A DNA stretch of 56,252 nucleotides, taken from the NCBI RefSeq assembly GCF_000337355.1, contig NZ_AOJH01000101.1, positions 1 to 56,252 of the forward strand. Reading direction: 5' to 3'. The stretch comes from Halorubrum kocurii JCM 14978. GTDB lineage: Archaea > Halobacteriota > Halobacteria > Halobacteriales > Haloferacaceae. This document shows, piece after piece, positions 7,953-16,828 of the stretch; position 1 is the stretch's first letter, and the number at the start of each line of letters is the position of its first letter. Below the pieces are notes generated by a model that saw nothing but the letters and a program-made list of their open reading frames with translations, ran no database searches and was not told where the DNA came from. The position numbers and the translations under genes were made by a program.

Positions 7953-8741
7953 TCACCGAGGAGTACTTTCTGCGGGCCGACCATCCTCATCGGGCGTCCA
8001 AGTAATGAGTCGTTCGCCGAGCCACCGGAGTCCATACGTGATAACGACGCCGATGACGGCGATAACGACCAGCGTCCCGTAGACGTCACCCAGTGAGTAC
8101 GTCTGATAGGACACCCAGAGGTAATATCCCAGGCCTCGCCCGCCGGCCAGCAATTCCGCCGAGATGACGATGAGCAGTGCCGTGTTCATCGCCAATCGGA
8201 GGCCGACGAAGATGGCCGGTAGAGATCCGGGGAGAAGTATCTCCCGAAAGATCGTGATTGAACTCGTGGCACCGTTGTCAGCCGCCACGTCGAAGTAGAT
8301 ATTCCGTATCTGCCGGGCACCGTTCATCGCGTTCCACAACACGACAAAAAAGCCGCCGAGTGCGGCCGTGAACACGAGCGCACTCCTGTCGGTGCTGAAC
8401 ACGAGCACCACTAGCGGGAGCAACGCGATAACCGGAATCGGATAGACCGCAGAGAACAGCGGTCCGAGTAGTGCCTTCGCGGTGTCGTTCCATCCCATGA
8501 TGACCCCGACGCTGACTCCGAATACGGTCGCCAGTACTGAGGCGAGGAGTGTCCGTTCAATGGTCGCCGAAACGTGGTTGAGAAACGACCGCTCGCCGAG
8601 TAATTCGAGCGTGCGCTGAAAAATGGTGGCTGGTGGCGGCAAGACTCCGGGATCTACCACTCCAAAGACGCCGACAGCGAGTTGCCAGGCGACTACTGCG
8701 GTGACGATCGAGAGCGTCTGATAGAGACGGTCGGTGTTCAT
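7953..8741 (-). CDS. Second ABC permease (SsuC-like), no ATPase of its own
   Basis: A 262-residue polytopic permease of the same BPD_transp_1 family as the one at 3436-4215, with EAA loop LPGSLPAIFVGLRLAMNTAL. It starts 22 nt after the stop of the IPT-like paralogue 2, so the two form an operon. No ATPase or binding protein lies beside it. The ATPase at 4212-5075 may serve both permeases, which could form a heterodimer, or there may be an unlinked partner. Confidence 0.86.
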   Translation of the reverse strand: MNTDRLYQTLSIVTAVVAWQLAVGVFGVVDPGVLPPPATIFQRTLELLGERSFLNHVSATIERTLLASVLATVFGVSVGVIMGWNDTAKALLGPLFSAVYPIPVIALLPLVVLVFSTDRSALVFTAALGGFFVVLWNAMNGARQIRNIYFDVAADNGATSSITIFREILLPGSLPAIFVGLRLAMNTALLIVISAELLAGGRGLGYYLWVSYQTYSLGDVYGTLVVIAVIGVVITYGLRWLGERLITWTPDEDGRPAESTPR

Positions 8742-8763
8742 CGAATATCCAGCGGGAGCGTGA

Positions 8764-10209
8764 CTACTCCTCGGTGATCTTAAACGCCATGTGGTAGGCC
8801 GGAAGCGGCCGGATCGGGTGGTTGTCGAGATACGACAGGTGCGGTCGGAGCTCGAACTCCGGCTCCTCTTCTTGCATCTCGAAGATCATCGGGACGGCGT
8901 CGATGAAGTGCCAGCCGGGCTCGCCGGTGGCCGGCAGTTCGAGCCGGACGGTCCCGCCGCCGTCGTCGTCGGTCAGGCCGCAGACGTAGCCCAGCGGCTT
9001 GTTGTCGTAGAGGAAGTACGGGGCGTTCTCGTACACCGGCCAGCCGACGCCGGAGAGCTCGATCTCGATCGTCGTCCCGACGGGGCCGCTAGTCGGCGTG
9101 AACGTCTCGATCGAGGGCTGCATCATGAAGCCGGTGACCGCGATCTCGCGGCCGCCGACCGCGGCCGTGATCGGCCGGGTGGAGCCCTCGGCCCTCGGGA
9201 TCGTGAACTCCGTCTGGAACGCACCGTCGTCGTCGGTCGTGACCGTCGGGAGCACGTCCGGCTTCGGCTCCGGCGTGATCGGGACCCCCTTGACGCGGTG
9301 GCCCTCGTGGCGGTACCAGATCAGGTTGACCTCCTCGTTCGCCGGGAAGTTCTCGCCGGTGATGAACGCCGAGGTACCGGGCTGCCCCGAGGACGGCGAG
9401 ATCGACAGCTCCGCGTCGGTCTCCTCGTCGATCTCCGGGTAGTGAATGCTGATCGGGCTCTCGTCGAGCTGCTCGTCGAGCCACGCCGTCCGCGGCTCGC
9501 CCTCGGGCTCGGTGACCTCGACGGTCCACTGCGACTGCCGCCCGTCGGCGACCGGGCCGTACGGCGACTGGGTGTTGTTCTGGAGGTACGGGACGCCGCG
9601 GTAGTTGCGCCACACCTGCACGACGTGTTTGCCCGGCGGGCCGGCCGCGCGGACGCGGGCGGTCGCGGTGCCGCGGTTCATCACGCCAGTCATGAAGCCC
9701 GCGTTGCCGTTGTCCCAGGCGACCTGGTAGTTGTTGGTGACCACGTTCGGCCCGATCCCGTAGCCGGTAATCGTGAAGAAGTCGCCGAGGGGGGCCTCGG
9801 TGTTCTCGAGTTCGAAGTGCGGGAGGATCGTGAACGTCGCCGTGGCGACCGTCGACTCACCGTCCACGACCTCGATCCGGTGTTCGCCGCCGTAGTCTTG
9901 GGCGACGGTCCACTCCTCGTCGAACGCGCCCGACCCGTCCGTCGTGACGGTGGCGACGGTCTCCGTCCGTGGGTGGTACTGCGGGCCAACAACCTCGTTC
10001 GCCTTGAGGACGCCCCAGCGGCCGTCGCTCGTCTTCCACTTGATCTCGTAGCGCTCGTTGGCCGGAAGGTTCCTGCCTTTAAACGTGATCGAGTCGCCGA
10101 CGTACCCCTCTTGATCGCTGACGACCAGCGTTCCCGAGGAGTCACTCCCCCGTCGGTGTCCCTGGAGGGTCTCTTCGAGGTCCGACGATATCGCTGAGTC
10201 CTTACTCAT
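8764..10209 (-). CDS. Four-domain IPT/TIG-like protein, paralogue 2 (unknown function)
   Basis: A 481-residue protein. The ATG at 10209 is preferred over the GTG at 10221 because TTTATTAAAT lies about 27 nt upstream. It is co-linear with the protein at 6467-7921 and shares long blocks such as PYLQNNTQSPYG, VTGFMMQPSIETF and YLDNHP. Again there are four Ig-like/IPT units, no signal peptide and no membrane helix. It is transcribed with the second permease. The conserved NNYQVAWDN and QNNTQSPYG segments in domain 2 are candidates for a functional site. The long antisense ORF over this gene is a GC-rich shadow. Confidence 0.8.
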   Translation of the reverse strand: MSKDSAISSDLEETLQGHRRGSDSSGTLVVSDQEGYVGDSITFKGRNLPANERYEIKWKTSDGRWGVLKANEVVGPQYHPRTETVATVTTDGSGAFDEEWTVAQDYGGEHRIEVVDGESTVATATFTILPHFELENTEAPLGDFFTITGYGIGPNVVTNNYQVAWDNGNAGFMTGVMNRGTATARVRAAGPPGKHVVQVWRNYRGVPYLQNNTQSPYGPVADGRQSQWTVEVTEPEGEPRTAWLDEQLDESPISIHYPEIDEETDAELSISPSSGQPGTSAFITGENFPANEEVNLIWYRHEGHRVKGVPITPEPKPDVLPTVTTDDDGAFQTEFTIPRAEGSTRPITAAVGGREIAVTGFMMQPSIETFTPTSGPVGTTIEIELSGVGWPVYENAPYFLYDNKPLGYVCGLTDDDGGGTVRLELPATGEPGWHFIDAVPMIFEMQEEEPEFELRPHLSYLDNHPIRPLPAYHMAFKITEE

Positions 10210-10230
10210 GTGTAATCCCACGACGGCGTT

Positions 10231-10240
10231 ATTTAATAAA
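10231..10240 (-). promoter_or_regulatory. TATA-like box for paralogue 2 and the second permease
   Basis: Reads TTTATTAAAT on the minus strand, about 27 nt upstream of the ATG at 10209. It fits a leaderless two-gene transcript. Confidence 0.6.
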
Positions 10241-10316
10241 CCTAGCCAGTCATTCCCAGCCGGTGGAACGCCGCAGTTTTCGGAGGATTCCTGAGGTCTG
10301 AAAAGAGAGGATCAAC

Positions 10317-10324
10317 CTTATTGA
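10317..10324 (+). promoter_or_regulatory. TATA-like box for the DoxX gene
   Basis: CTTATTGA is centred about 27 nt before the ATG at 10347. It is divergent from the promoter of the IPT-permease operon. Confidence 0.4.
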
Positions 10325-10346
10325 GTAGGGTGCAGACGACACTCGT

Positions 10347-10871
10347 ATGTCGCCGAAAAATGCATCAGCCAAGCTGTTCGGCCGCGAAGTCGAGTTTACG
10401 TACTCGGAGACGTGGATAGCGTACGCTCTGTTCACGCTGCGGCTGATGATGGGATGGGTGTTCTTCTACGCGGGAATCGTGAAGGTCATCGACCCGAACT
10501 GGAGTGCTAGACCGTTCCTGCTCAACGTCGACCAGGCGAACCCGCTGGTCGACGTGTGGGTGGCGATGGCCGACTGGGTCTGGTTGCTGACCCCGCTCAA
10601 TCAGGTCGGGCTGACGCTCGTCGGGATCGCGCTCCTCGTCGGGGCGTTCGTACGGCTGAGCGCGTTCTTCGGAGCGATGATGATGCTGTTCTACTGGGCG
10701 TCGGCCTACCCCTTCCCGGACGCGATCTTCATTGATTTCCACCTGATCTACGCGTTCCTGCTGTTCGCGCTGGGCGCGGCGGGAGCCGGTCGCATCCTCG
10801 GGCTGGACCAGTGGATCGAAGAGCTCGACATCGTCAAGAACAACCCGCGGCTCACCATACTGCTCGGCTAG
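10347..10871 (+). CDS. DoxX/DoxD-family membrane protein
   Basis: A 174-residue protein with four predicted membrane helices. The motif LRLMMGWVFFYAGIVKVIDP is typical of the DoxX/DoxD family. Family members include subunits of thiosulfate:quinone oxidoreductase and many uncharacterised membrane redox proteins. It is divergent from the IPT-like/permease operon (137-bp spacer) and may belong to the same functional group. A sulfur-compound theme (SsuABC-like importer, flavin reductase, DoxX) is suggestive but unproven. Confidence 0.75.
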   Translation: MSPKNASAKLFGREVEFTYSETWIAYALFTLRLMMGWVFFYAGIVKVIDPNWSARPFLLNVDQANPLVDVWVAMADWVWLLTPLNQVGLTLVGIALLVGAFVRLSAFFGAMMMLFYWASAYPFPDAIFIDFHLIYAFLLFALGAAGAGRILGLDQWIEELDIVKNNPRLTILLG

Positions 10872-10961
10872 GTCGCGTCGGAAACCTGTTTCGAGCTGAT
10901 TGGCCGCCGATCCCTCGGAATCGGCACGAGACGGATCCGGCCGTCGCGGAAGGCGGCGCGG

Positions 10962-13893
10962 CTACTCTTCAGCGTTCCTGTCGGACGCCCCGTCGTGTCT
11001 TCCCGTTTGGTCTGTCTGGTTCGTCTCGTCTGTCAGGTCCGTTTCGCCTGTTTCGTCCGCCTCGTCAGTCTCGCGAGCGACGCCGCCGTCGGCGCTCACC
11101 GACGAGTCCGAGCCGCTTGCTTCCTCCGTACCGAAGGTGAACGCGGAGCCCTCCGACTCCGGTTCGTGCTCGACTTCCGAGGGGCTCTCGCCATCAGCTT
11201 CGGCCTCGGAACCGGTCACGGTCTCGCGTCCGGCGGCGACACTCATGTCGCCACCCTGTGTCGTCTCCGTGTCGTCGACGTCGAACGCGTCGGTCATGCG
11301 GCGCAGGTCGCGTGCGCGTTCAGTCAGGTCGTGCGCCTGCTCGGAGACCTCACGGAGCGTCGCGGCCTGCTCCTCGGCCGTCGAGGCGACGGTCGTCGCC
11401 TCCGCGGTCGTCTGCTGGCTCACGCCGGCCAGGTCGTCGACGGCGCCGGTGACCTCGCTGACGGACGACGCCTGCGCATCCATCGCGCCGGAGATCTCCT
11501 GGACCCCGTCGTCGGCCTCGGTCACGCGCTCGGCGACCGCCTCCAGCGCGTCCTCGGCCTGCTCGACGGTGTCGACCCCGTCGCCGACGCCCTCGCGGAT
11601 CGCGGCCATCTCGGCGACGCTCTCGTCGGTGCGCTCGCGGAGGCCTGAGATTAGCGCCTCGACCTCGGCCGCCGACTCCTGCGTCTCCTCCGCGAGCGAC
11701 TTCACCTCCTCGGCGACGACCGCGAACCCGGAGCCGGCCTCGCCCGCCCGGGCGGCCTCGATCGAGGCGTTCAGCGCGAGCAGGTTCGTCTGGTCGGCGA
11801 TCTCCGAGATCGCCTCGACGATCTCGTCGACCTCCTCCATCTCGGCCTCCAGCCGCTCGACGGTCTCCGCGGCCGACTCCGACCGCTCCTCGATCGCGTG
11901 CAGCTCGTCGACCGCGTCCCCGGTCGCCTCGCGCCCGCGCTCGGTGAGGTCGCTCGCCTCCTGTGAGGTCGTCGCCACCTGCTCAGCGGAGGCGGCCACC
12001 TCTTCGACGGTCGCGGACATGTCCTCCATCTCACCGGCGACGTCGCCGAGCTGACGGCTCTGGCGCTCCGCCCCCGCCGAGATCTCGTCGACCGCGTCGC
12101 TCGTCTCGCGGCCCGCCTCGGCGACCTCGTCGGTGCCGTCGGTGACCGCCTCGCTCTTCTCGGCGACCTCGGCCGCGAACGCGTCCACCTCGGCGATCGT
12201 CGCTTCAAGCTCGTCCATCGCGTCGTTGAACCCGTCGGCGATCTCGCGGAGCGCCTCGGGGTCGTCGGGTTCGGCGTCGAGCCGAGCGGTGAGGTCGCCG
12301 TCGGCGCACTCCTCCATCGTCGCGCCGAAGGCCGCCGCGCGTTCCTCGAGCGTCCGCGCGAACGCCTCGCTTTCGGCCTTCGCCGCCTCCGCACGCTCCC
12401 GTTGGGTCTCGGCCGTTTCGATCTCCTCGCGCAGCGAGTCGCGCATGGTCGAGAACGATCCGTAGAGGTCGCCGAACTCGTCCCGCCGGCTCGACGCGAG
12501 GTCCACGTCGAGGTTGCCGGCCTCCAGCTCCCGCGCGCGCTTTCCGAGCCGGTTGAGCTCGACGACGGTCCCGCGGCCGAGCGTCGCGCCGAGCAGCCCG
12601 AGCCCGACGACAGCGACCCCGACGATGAGCAGGAGGTTCCGACCGATCATCCCGGAGAGCGCGTACGCCTCCGAGAGGGGAACGTGGACCGCGACCGACC
12701 AGTCCTCGGACGGGACCGGCGCGTACGCGACGAAGTACTCGGTCCCCTCGGTGAACTCGAACGCCGCCGACCCGACGTGACCAACGGGGCGCTCGCCGTC
12801 GAACAGGGCGGTCCGCATCCCCTCGTCGTACTGCTCACCGGTGACTCCCTCTCGGTCGCCGGCGACGACCGTCCCGTCGGTCTGCACGACCGTCGTGAAC
12901 GCGCCGTCGGTCGGTTGGCGGAAGTCCGACACGACCGGGGCCAGGGTGACCTCCATGACGAGTTGACATCCTCCCCGCGCTGAAGCGCGAGGATTCCTTC
13001 GTGGGACAGCACGCCGGTCGTGTGTCCCCGAAGGCACCCTGACCGAGACCACCGGGGTCTCGGCTGTGGTTTGTGAGTAGTGCGTCAGGCCTCCGAAGGG
13101 AGGCGTGGTGTGCTTGGGTATCTGCTTACACCTCACAGGCCGTGCCATCGACCTGACTCACCCGCGAAGAGCGAGTAGAACATCCGACGCAGGGTTGCTT
13201 TTTATTGACGGAGACCCCAATCCAACTCCAATTTTCGTCTGATGTGCTTACGGTACGATACACTGTCAATCGTTATAAAACTCGTGTTTAGTGTCTCTGT
13301 TGTCGGATTCATCCCCGCGCTAAAGCGCGAGGCTTTCTCCTCGATTTTCCGTAATTCCGCATCGGCGTCAGGCCGACGTACGCGACCCGCTGTTGGCCGT
13401 CGACCGCGTACGTCGGCGTGGTGTAGACCTGATCGCCGTACAGGAGATTGTCGTCGAACCACTCCTGACCGGTGACGGCGGCACCGGCCTCGGAGCCGTC
13501 TTGACTCGACGCGAGCACGGTACCCGCCTCGCGGTCGACGTGATGGAGGGCGATCACCCCCTCGGTCGTCCGCGACTGGTGCGAACTGAGGTACCGGCTC
13601 GTCACGTCGGGGTCCTTCGAGAACGCCTCGTTGTCCGCGATGTCGCTCACCATCGAGCGACGGGCGCTGGTCCACCCGTCGAGCGTGATCCCGTCTAACT
13701 CCGCGACGGCGGTGTAGTCTTCTTGTGCAGTGGCCTCGAGCTGATCGGTCGTCTCCGCGTAGGTGATCGCCCCCACTGAGCCGATAGCCGCGATCACCAC
13801 CAACACGACGACCGCGAACTTCGCGAGGTAGCTTCGAGTGACCACGTCGGGAGCTAGCCGACGCAAAAGCCGATCCAGGCGAGCGGAACTCAT
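10962..13893 (-). pseudogene. Chemotaxis transducer (MCP) gene split by a 388-bp insertion
   Basis: The N-terminal part (13893 down to 13351, 181 codons) has a membrane helix near residues 24-46 and the start of a dCache-type sensor. The C-terminal part (12962 down to 10962, 666 codons plus stop) has the rest of the sensor, a second membrane helix, HAMP, and a methyl-accepting signalling domain with the hairpin tip [20 protein letters not shown]. Removing 12963-13350 joins the halves in frame (TPMRNY to LVMEV), giving 847 residues. As it stands, translation stops 13 codons into the insertion. The 3' part could in theory be expressed from an internal start but would lack half the sensor. Confidence 0.88.
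12963..13350 (-). mobile_element. Non-autonomous IS200/IS605-type element (PATE-like) in the transducer gene
   Basis: A 388-bp sequence bounded by subterminal palindromes. At the left end (13350 side, minus strand) CCTCGCGC-TTTA-GCGCGGGG is preceded by AATCGAGGAGAAAG. At the right end CCTCGCGC-TTCA-GCGCGGGG is followed by AGGATGTCAA. The left end directly follows TTAC on the minus strand and there is no target duplication, as expected for IS608-type single-strand transposition. No TnpA or TnpB gene is present inside. The right-end region is GC-rich and structured, like the region that carries TnpB guide RNA in full elements. Such elements are known in haloarchaea as PATEs. Confidence 0.85.
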
Positions 13894-13940
13894 TACATCG
13901 ACGCGGTCGTCAGGATCTCTTTAATCCACCTCCGTCGAAA

Positions 13941-14603
13941 TCACCCGTGATAATCAGGCTGGCGGGCGGTGACGGTCGCGTAGCAGTTCCCGCTCGATAC
14001 GTCGACATCGACGGGATCGAGGGAGCTATCAGCGATGTCGGCCTCGAACTCCTCGGGCGAGTAGATGTGATAGTACCGCGGCACCGTCTCGCCGCCCGGG
14101 AGCGTCCAGTCGACCGTCGTGTCGAACCCCTCCGCTCGGTCGAACCGGTCGTGGGCCGTGCTCCACGCGCTCACCAGCGCGGTCCCGCCCGGCGCGAGGA
14201 CGCGGGCCAGCTCGTCGAGGCTCCGAGTTCGGGCCTCGCGCGACGGGAGGTGATGGATGGTCGCGACGTACACCGCGAGCCCGACCGCGTCCGTCGCGAT
14301 CGGCAGGCTCGCGGCGTCGCCGTGGACGAACGACGTGGTGCCGTGATACCCCCGTTCACGGGCCCGGGCGACCGCCTCGCGGAGGAGCTCGCGGCTGAGG
14401 TCGACGCCGACGACCGCGTCCGCCCGCTCGGCGAGCGCCTCCGCGTGCCGCCCGTTGCCGCAGCCGACGTCGAGCGCGCGCGTCGCGGTGCGGCCGTCGA
14501 GGAACGCCTCCACCTCCGGCCACGCGTACTCCCTCGTCTTCGAGAAGTGCGCGGCGATCCGGTCGTACGTCGACCGCGGATCGCCGGCGGACTGAGGGTC
14601 CAT
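13941..14603 (-). CDS. Class I SAM methyltransferase, Trm9/ABH8-like
   Basis: A 220-residue cytoplasmic enzyme. SAM-binding motif I is ALDVGCGNGRHAEAL; motif II/III regions are VVGVDLS and FVHGDAASLP. The N-terminal pattern YDRIAAHFSKTREYAWPEV closely resembles the opening of eukaryotic Trm9/ABH8, which methylate wobble-uridine carboxymethyl groups in tRNA. The tRNA role in archaea is inference. It lies just upstream of the interrupted transducer on the same strand (47-bp gap) and is probably independent. Confidence 0.78.
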   Translation of the reverse strand: MDPQSAGDPRSTYDRIAAHFSKTREYAWPEVEAFLDGRTATRALDVGCGNGRHAEALAERADAVVGVDLSRELLREAVARARERGYHGTTSFVHGDAASLPIATDAVGLAVYVATIHHLPSREARTRSLDELARVLAPGGTALVSAWSTAHDRFDRAEGFDTTVDWTLPGGETVPRYYHIYSPEEFEADIADSSLDPVDVDVSSGNCYATVTARQPDYHG

Positions 14604-14689
14604 ACCGAGCGGTCGGCCCGGACCGATTTAGCTCCGGTGGCCCGCGTCGGGCGAGGGCGATCGCGGCTTCGGTACCGCCCGGACGCGAC

Positions 14690-16828
14690 TCACACCAGGC
14701 CGATGACGAGGAACGCAGCGAGCGTCAACGCGAGCAGGACGACGACGTGTTTCACGCCGTCTCGGACCGAGCCCTCGCCGAGCTGCCCGGCGACGAGCCC
14801 GGAGCAGACCGCCTGTATCGCGGCCGCGTGGAAGAACAGCTGCTCGTAGGCGGTCGCGTCGATGTCCCCGAGCCCGTCCGTGATCCCCGAGGGACCGCCC
14901 GGCGCGCCCGGGAGGTCGCCGGCCCCTGCCCCCGCCCCCGAGATCGCCGCCTCCTCGATCGCGGGGATGAACGACACCGACAGCGAGGCGATGATCCCGA
15001 GGAACACGAGGAAGGAGATGTAGATCACGATGAGGTACGTCACCATCACCTGTCGGCGCTCCCGGCGGAGCGACCACGTCGCGCGCGCCTCGTCGGCCGC
15101 GATTCGGAGGACCGGCCCGACGTCGCCGCTGGCGCGCATCGCGTTCGTGATCAGCGCGACCGCCCGAGAGGTCATCGGCGACCGGACCCGCCGCTCCAGC
15201 CGGCGGAGCGCGGTGCCCACGTCGGCGCCCCAGTCGATGTCGCGGCGGGTGCGTCGCAGATCCTCGGTCAGCGCCTCCAGGTTCGAGTCCGCGACGCGGC
15301 GGACGCTCCCGACCACGGAGGTGCCCGCCTCGTTGACGCTGGCGAGCCGGTCGAGGAAGTCGGGGACCGCCGACTCGATCCGCCGGACCCGGCGCTTGCG
15401 CGCCTCGTAGACGACGGCGTAGCTCGCGAGCACGAGCGCGGTCGCGGCGGCGATCGGCCGCTCGACCTGCGCGACCATCTCGGTCGGGGACCCGAGGGTG
15501 ACGGGGAAGGCGAACACGAGGAGGCCGACGACCCCGATCGGAACGGAGAGCAGGAACACCGCGCCGGGCGCGTCGAGCACGCTCTCGACCGGCGACGCGG
15601 CCCACCGCCGCAGCGTTCGGATCCGGTCGTACGCGCGGAGGCGCTCGCGGCTCGCCGCCCAGCGGTCCCCCACCGGTGAGCCGCTCGCCACGCCGCCGTC
15701 GGGCTGCGGGCTCCCCTCGACCCCGGCGTTTGCGCTCCTCGCTTCGACCCCGCCCTGGATCGCCTCCGAGAGGTCGACGGCTTCGGTGCCGCCGACCCCC
15801 TGCGTGACGCTGTCGACGTACACTACGAACCCGAACGTCGCCAGCGGCACTCCGAGGTAGACCACGACGCGCAACAGGGGAAGGGTGTCCTCCAGCACGA
15901 GCCCGATCACGACGAGGATGGTGATGAAAAACAGCGGGCCGGCCACTAGGGCGGTGACGTACGCCTCCGCGAACGTCGAGAGCAGCTCGAGGTACCGCTG
16001 TTGTTTCGCCTCGGCCTCCTCCTGGTACAGCTCGTACTGGTCGCTGAGGAACGCCGAGACCGGTTGCCCGGTGCCGAGTACTGACGCGAGGTTCTCGGCG
16101 AAGTCGGCGAGGTCGTCGCTCGGTGTGCGCCGGGAGGTGCGTTGGAGCGCGGTCAGCGCGTCGGTGCCGAAGGCGTTCATGTCGCGAACGGCGACCGACA
16201 GCTCCGTCGCCGCCTCGCCGTACACCGCCTCGTTCTCCGCGAGGGTGTCCATCACGCGCGGGAACGGCATCCCCGACCGCGAGAGCGCGTACATGAACGC
16301 GACGGTGCGCGGGAGGGTGGCGTCGATCTCCGCGCCCCGGGCGTGGGCGCGCTGGTCGAGCAGCTCCCACCGCCCGTAGTACATCCCGACCGCGAGCGCC
16401 GACCCGAGCGTCGCCGACGCCAGCGTCAACAGCAGGAACAGCTCGGCGAGCCCGAGCTCCGTGAGTCGGGTCACGCCGGCGACGAACCCCAGCGACGCGG
16501 GGAGCGCCTCCCGCAGGGCCGCCTCGCTCACTTCGAGCGCCGACAGCAGTCCGGCTGCGGCGTACACGCCGATCACGCTGCCGGCAACGCCGAGCACCCC
16601 CGCGTACAGGAGCGTCTTGGCGGCGTACGTCCGGTGGGTCCCGGCGATGTGGGCCGCGCGCATCAGGTCGCGCTGGCGCCGGCGCCGCGGGCCGTCCACG
16701 CCGACGTAATCCCCGAAGAGCGACAGCGCGACCCGGGTGACGACCAGGTCGGCCCCGTCGTCGACCGCGGGCAGCAGCAGCGCCAGGCAACACCCGACCG
16801 CGGCGAGGAGGGGGAGGGACGCGATCAT
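14690..16828 (-). CDS. pilC: Type IV pilus membrane platform protein (T2SF/PilC-like, FlaJ family)
   Basis: A 712-residue polytopic membrane protein, about twice a single T2SF unit, with two T2SSF-like regions and hydrophobic clusters at both ends and in the middle. It forms the inner-membrane platform on which the ATPase drives pilus assembly. Its ATG overlaps the stop of the ATPase gene as ATGA (16825-16828), indicating translational coupling. No pilin gene is seen next to it, although haloarchaeal pilins can be unlinked. The symbol is by family analogy; several paralogues usually exist per genome. Confidence 0.82.
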   Translation of the reverse strand: MIASLPLLAAVGCCLALLLPAVDDGADLVVTRVALSLFGDYVGVDGPRRRRQRDLMRAAHIAGTHRTYAAKTLLYAGVLGVAGSVIGVYAAAGLLSALEVSEAALREALPASLGFVAGVTRLTELGLAELFLLLTLASATLGSALAVGMYYGRWELLDQRAHARGAEIDATLPRTVAFMYALSRSGMPFPRVMDTLAENEAVYGEAATELSVAVRDMNAFGTDALTALQRTSRRTPSDDLADFAENLASVLGTGQPVSAFLSDQYELYQEEAEAKQQRYLELLSTFAEAYVTALVAGPLFFITILVVIGLVLEDTLPLLRVVVYLGVPLATFGFVVYVDSVTQGVGGTEAVDLSEAIQGGVEARSANAGVEGSPQPDGGVASGSPVGDRWAASRERLRAYDRIRTLRRWAASPVESVLDAPGAVFLLSVPIGVVGLLVFAFPVTLGSPTEMVAQVERPIAAATALVLASYAVVYEARKRRVRRIESAVPDFLDRLASVNEAGTSVVGSVRRVADSNLEALTEDLRRTRRDIDWGADVGTALRRLERRVRSPMTSRAVALITNAMRASGDVGPVLRIAADEARATWSLRRERRQVMVTYLIVIYISFLVFLGIIASLSVSFIPAIEEAAISGAGAGAGDLPGAPGGPSGITDGLGDIDATAYEQLFFHAAAIQAVCSGLVAGQLGEGSVRDGVKHVVVLLALTLAAFLVIGLV

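Noticed and set aside
8791-10197. 468-codon open frame on the plus strand, antisense to the IPT-like paralogue 2
   Set aside because: GC-rich codon bias in the true gene creates long antisense frames; the translated product is Arg/Val/Asp-rich with no recognisable domain.
10900-12054. 384-codon plus-strand frame over the transducer 3' part
   Set aside because: Ser/Ala-rich mirror of the coiled-coil coding sequence; no independent signals.
14628-16793. 721-codon alternative frame on the same strand as pilC
   Set aside because: Arg/Gly/Pro-rich shadow; the pilC frame has membrane helices and a coupled start.
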